Source of the DNA: Saprospiraceae bacterium
GTDB lineage: Bacteria > Bacteroidota > Bacteroidia > Chitinophagales > Saprospiraceae
Direction: 5' to 3'
DNA: 64,000 nt
Assembly (NCBI GenBank): GCA_030729925.1
Contig: JANQWK010000004.1
Coordinates: 66,514 to 130,513 of the forward strand
Position numbers and translations under genes: made by a program. Position 1 is the stretch's first letter, and each line of letters begins with the position of its first letter. This document shows positions 61,383-64,000 of the stretch, piece after piece. The notes beneath the pieces are model-generated. The model worked only from the letters and a program-made list of their open reading frames with translations. It ran no database searches and had not been told where the DNA came from.

Positions 61383-62297
61383 ATGCAATACCAACTGACG
61401 TTATTGGGTACTGGCGCTGCGATGCCTACCCCCTTGCGCTACACCAGTGCGCAGGTGCTGGATACCTCCCGCCAAGTTTATTTACTGGACTGCGGGGAAG
61501 GTACTCAGGTTCGCATGCAAAACTTCCAGGTGCGTATGCATGCCATTCGGCAGATTTTTATTACGCACCTCCACGGAGATCATTTTTTCGGCTTGCCGGG
61601 ACTACTCACTTCCTGGGCACTTGCCGGCCGACAAAAGCCGGTGGATATTTTTTCACCGCCGGGTTTAGAAGAGATCATAGACACGACTTTCCGGCTTGCT
61701 TCTTCGCATGAATTGCCTTTTCCATTGAACTTCCATGTTTTCGATCCGGACCAGAGGGTCGTGATTTTTGAGGATGACACCTTTATAGTCAGTACCCTTC
61801 CACTATTGCATCGGGTTCCCACGGCCGGCTTTTTGTTTGAAGAAAAGCCGAGGCCCAAAAACATCATAGCGGATCAGATAGCGGCCTATCAGATTCCTTT
61901 TGAGGACATACCGGGGATCAAAGCGGGGGCTGACTGGCAGGCGCCTGACGGCAAAACCATTCCCAACGAGGCGCTGACGCTTCCTCCAGAACCCCTGAAA
62001 AAATTCGCCTATTGTACGGACACGGCTTACTCGGAATCGTTGGCCAGTTGGATTCAAGGAGTGGATGTATTGTACCACGAAGCTACATTTTTGGAGCAGG
62101 AGTGGGCCAGGGCGGCGGAAACGGGGCATTCAACAGTCAGACAGGCAGCAGCTATTGCGCTTGCCGCCGGGGCGAAAAAGCTCATTATAGGGCACTATTC
62201 TTCTCGTTACCGGGATTTGTGGGCATTCCTGGCAGAGGGGCGGGAAATTTTCCCCCGCTTGGAACTTGGCTACGATGGTATGCAAGTGCACTTTTAA
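61383..62297 (+). CDS. rnz: Ribonuclease Z
   Basis: A zinc-dependent endonuclease (beta-CASP/metallo-beta-lactamase fold) that cleaves tRNA 3' trailers, 304 residues. It has the zinc ligands HLHGDHFFGLPG, with LDCGEGTQ before, an AYCTDTAYSES segment, YHEATFLEQEW and GHSTVRQAAAIA, GHYSSRY. The normal length is that of the short form. It probably shares a transcript with the STAS gene and the HAD hydrolase (12-nt gap). A tRNA gene lacking an encoded CCA lies 0.9 kb downstream and would need this enzyme. Confidence 0.96.
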   Translation: MQYQLTLLGTGAAMPTPLRYTSAQVLDTSRQVYLLDCGEGTQVRMQNFQVRMHAIRQIFITHLHGDHFFGLPGLLTSWALAGRQKPVDIFSPPGLEEIIDTTFRLASSHELPFPLNFHVFDPDQRVVIFEDDTFIVSTLPLLHRVPTAGFLFEEKPRPKNIIADQIAAYQIPFEDIPGIKAGADWQAPDGKTIPNEALTLPPEPLKKFAYCTDTAYSESLASWIQGVDVLYHEATFLEQEWARAAETGHSTVRQAAAIALAAGAKKLIIGHYSSRYRDLWAFLAEGREIFPRLELGYDGMQVHF

Positions 62298-62309
62298 ATC
62301 CTTTATTCC

Positions 62310-63017
62310 ATGAAGCTGATTATTTTTGACGTGGACGACACCCTGGTTTTTTCGGACAAACTAGACAGTAAGGCTTTTGCTGCTACGTATGAGCAAGTCT
62401 ATGGTCAGCCGTTCCCTACAATTGACTGGCACAATTTTCCCCATGTAACAGACTGGACCATTTTTCAGACCGCTTTTCAGGGGCATTTTGGCCGACAGGC
62501 CGGCGACGACGAAATCCGGTTTTTTCACGATTGTTTCGTAGCGCAGATCATCGAGCACCGACAACATTGTCCGGCCGACTTTTACCCGGTAGCAGGAGCT
62601 TCCCAGGCGCTGGTTCAACTGCAAAGTATGTCTGACGTAGCCATCGGAATAGCTACCGGCGGCTGGAAAAAACCGGCAGAGGTCAAACTTGACCATGTGG
62701 GGATAGACCACAGCAACTATTTTTTCCAGGGAGGCGATTGGAAAGCCACCCGCGAACATATCATCGAGGCGGTCCTGGAAGAAGCCCAATCCGTACACGG
62801 CACCTTCGAACACGTCGTCTATGTCGGAGATGCCCTCTGGGACCTCAGCACTACCCGCAATCTGAACATGAACTTTCTCGGCATTCGCCGCAGAAACGAC
62901 CACGACTATCTCTATCAGGCCGGAGCCACAGCAGTAATTTCAGATTACACCGACTTCCCCGCTTTTTGGCAGGCACTGCTGAAAGCCGCTCCGCCCCAAA
63001 AAAACAATGAGGTATAA
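62310..63017 (+). CDS. HAD-family hydrolase
   Basis: A 235-residue phosphatase-like protein. Motif I is FDVDDTLVFSD (nucleophile and acid Asp), motif II GIATGGWKKPAEVKL (Thr), and motif IV YVGDALWDLSTTRNL with the metal-binding Asp. A cap domain lies between (about 20-90). The substrate is probably a small phosphorylated metabolite. It is the third gene of a probable STAS-rnz-HAD operon. Confidence 0.88.
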   Translation: MKLIIFDVDDTLVFSDKLDSKAFAATYEQVYGQPFPTIDWHNFPHVTDWTIFQTAFQGHFGRQAGDDEIRFFHDCFVAQIIEHRQHCPADFYPVAGASQALVQLQSMSDVAIGIATGGWKKPAEVKLDHVGIDHSNYFFQGGDWKATREHIIEAVLEEAQSVHGTFEHVVYVGDALWDLSTTRNLNMNFLGIRRRNDHDYLYQAGATAVISDYTDFPAFWQALLKAAPPQKNNEV

Positions 63018-63078
63018 GAGCCTGAAAATAGCTATTTTATAGTATATGGGGTCATTTTTTCTGCAAAAAATATTTCAA

Positions 63079-63112
63079 TTGCTTTTTTTTCTTGAAAAAG
63101 GTCGTATTTTTG
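63079..63112 (+). promoter_or_regulatory. Promoter of tRNA-Lys
   Basis: TTG (63079-63081), 23 bp and an exact TATTTTTG (63105-63112), 46 bp before the tRNA. Confidence 0.5.
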
Positions 63113-63158
63113 CAACGCCTTTTTAAAAAAGGGCTAACTATAAAACAAATTATAGTTT

Positions 63159-63231
63159 GATTCCGTAGCTCAGCCGGTAGAGCACTTGACTTTTAATCAA
63201 GGGGCCCTGGGTTCGAATCCCAGCGGAATCA
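63159..63231 (+). tRNA. tRNA-Lys (UUU)
   Basis: A complete cloverleaf: acceptor stem GATTCCG/CGGAATC, D-arm GCTC/GAGC with an 8-nt loop, anticodon stem CTTGA/TCAAG with loop CTTTTAA (anticodon TTT), and T-arm CTGGG/CCCAG with loop TTCGAAT. The 3' CCA is not encoded and must be added. A terminator follows. Confidence 0.97.
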
Positions 63232-63245
63232 CAGTATTTTTTCGT

Positions 63246-63283
63246 AAATGCCTATCTTTGAAATAGATAGGCATTTTTGTTTT
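63246..63283 (+). terminator. Terminator after tRNA-Lys
   Basis: AAATGCCTATCT (63246-63257) pairs with AGATAGGCATTT (63265-63276) around a 7-nt loop and runs into TTGTTTTTT. Confidence 0.88.
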
Positions 63284-63317
63284 TTATCTTGTCAGCGGAT
63301 ATTCAGCGAGCCAAAAA

Positions 63318-63845
63318 ATGGATGACTCCATCAAAAAAGTACTGTGGAATCAATTTGGGGCGAGCATTGATATGCTGGTTCATGCCATATCGAGTTCTCC
63401 TGAGGGATATTTTCAGCGCAATTTGCGATTTTACTACATTGCTTTTCACAGTACGATTTTTTTAGACTACTATCTGACCCTTCCGCCAAGCGACTTTTCC
63501 CCTTTGCTTTCTTATACCCAAAAAGCGCCTCAGGACAGACCTGTGGAAGCCGTTGATGACCTGATACCTGACTGCATTTACAGCAAACAAGACCTCCTGG
63601 ATTATCTTAGACAAAGCAGAGAAAAATGCAAGCAGGTCATCTATGCCTTGAGGCCAGAAAGTTTAACCGAAAGATTTACGGAAGGCAACGAGCCGGGCGA
63701 TATGGATTATCCTGTTTTAGAAATTCTTTTGTACAACCTACGGCATACCCAGCACCACGCTGCTCAGTTGATACTGATGATCAGACAAGACTTTGACCAG
63801 CATGTGGACTGGTCTTTTCGGGAGGGGGATATTGACAGGGCGTAG
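63318..63845 (+). CDS. DinB-like metal-dependent protein
   Basis: A 175-residue four-helix bundle protein of the DinB/YfiT superfamily. Metal-binding histidines are visible in FHSTIFLDYYL (near 45) and RHTQHHAAQLILMIR (near 145-150). Members are often thiol transferases (bacillithiol or mycothiol), but this subgroup is unassigned. The gene is monocistronic after tRNA-Lys and before a minus-strand terminator. Confidence 0.82.
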   Translation: MDDSIKKVLWNQFGASIDMLVHAISSSPEGYFQRNLRFYYIAFHSTIFLDYYLTLPPSDFSPLLSYTQKAPQDRPVEAVDDLIPDCIYSKQDLLDYLRQSREKCKQVIYALRPESLTERFTEGNEPGDMDYPVLEILLYNLRHTQHHAAQLILMIRQDFDQHVDWSFREGDIDRA

Positions 63846-63864
63846 GGGTATGACCTGTCGGTTT

Positions 63865-63897
63865 TGAAAAAATCACAAGGGTCGCAACCCTTGTGAT
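63865..63897 (-). terminator. Terminator at the right edge of the window
   Basis: ATCACAAGGGT (63872-63882) pairs perfectly over 11 bp with ACCCTTGTGAT (63887-63897). On the minus strand it is followed by TTTTTTC, as for a gene entering from the right; on the plus strand it may also stop dinB-like gene transcripts. The rest of the window to 64000 shows no complete gene. Confidence 0.65.
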
Positions 63898-64000
63898 ACG
63901 ATCAAAAAAAATGGGTAACTATTAAGACTTTTGCTTGCAGGTAACTAGGGCTCCCTCAAAAAGTTATGCTCAACGGCCTGATTTCTACAAAAATGGCTTC

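Overview
The window is a chromosomal segment of a member of the Bacteroidota, most likely of the Saprospirales/Saprospiraceae type. The evidence for this is: a type IX secretion (T9SS type B) cargo protein, a TonB-dependent receptor with a carboxypeptidase-regulatory N-terminal domain, a fused LpxC-FabZ enzyme, a DUF6702/HupE pair, weak use of Shine-Dalgarno sites, and many upstream matches to the Bacteroidota promoter (-33 TTG, about 20 bp, -7 TAnnTTTG). Most genes are ordinary housekeeping genes. I saw no prophage, insertion sequence, CRISPR array or other obvious mobile island.

Layout. 1-640 is gene-free and holds a dispersed palindromic repeat and a probable structured RNA. 641-8552 has rpe, a TonB receptor, rpsP, an unknown helical protein with an EI24 membrane protein, and a two-component system. 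8628-10135 has an SRPBCC protein followed by about 1.1 kb without a normal gene but with two strong terminators and a long RNA-like stem. 10226-18448 has an AhpD-like protein, a UvrD/PcrA helicase, queG, a lipoprotein, a MutA-like protein, cysteine desulfurase, an IscA-type protein and a glycosyltransferase. 18451-22296 has a coiled-coil membrane protein and a thiolase/FadJ-like pair with altered catalytic residues. 22414-26363 is a light-harvesting cluster: lycopene cyclase, Blh carotene oxygenase, a proton-pumping rhodopsin, then a universal stress protein. 26366-35214 has a D-threonine aldolase/D-serine dehydratase-like enzyme, fabG, uvrA, an ECF sigma factor, yidD, DUF6702, HupE and a degenerate HemC homologue. 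35334-39266 is the lipid A operon lpxD, lpxC-fabZ, lpxA plus an ABC ATPase. 39271-48449 has a MerR regulator, DUF3667, an M23 peptidase, alaS and a small envelope/polysaccharide operon. 48502-56520 has metK, an FAH-family enzyme, trpS, ridA, rpmF, DUF177, a T9SS cargo protein and an alpha/beta hydrolase. 56613-60585 is infC-rpmI-rplT and clpC. 60987-63845 has a STAS protein, RNase Z, a HAD hydrolase, tRNA-Lys and a DinB protein.

How genes work together. CrtY makes beta-carotene, Blh cleaves it to retinal, and the rhodopsin uses retinal to pump protons. LpxA, LpxC and LpxD perform the first steps of lipid A synthesis and FabZ supplies acyl chains. Cysteine desulfurase and the IscA-type protein act in Fe-S cluster assembly. 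The most unusual items are the non-coding ones (a palindromic repeat with compensatory changes, a direct repeat-hairpin-direct repeat RNA, tandem terminators in an empty region, a palindrome exactly filling a promoter spacer, and a palindrome cluster before alaS) and several pseudo-enzymes (thiolase, HemC-like, SGNH-like) that have lost catalytic residues.
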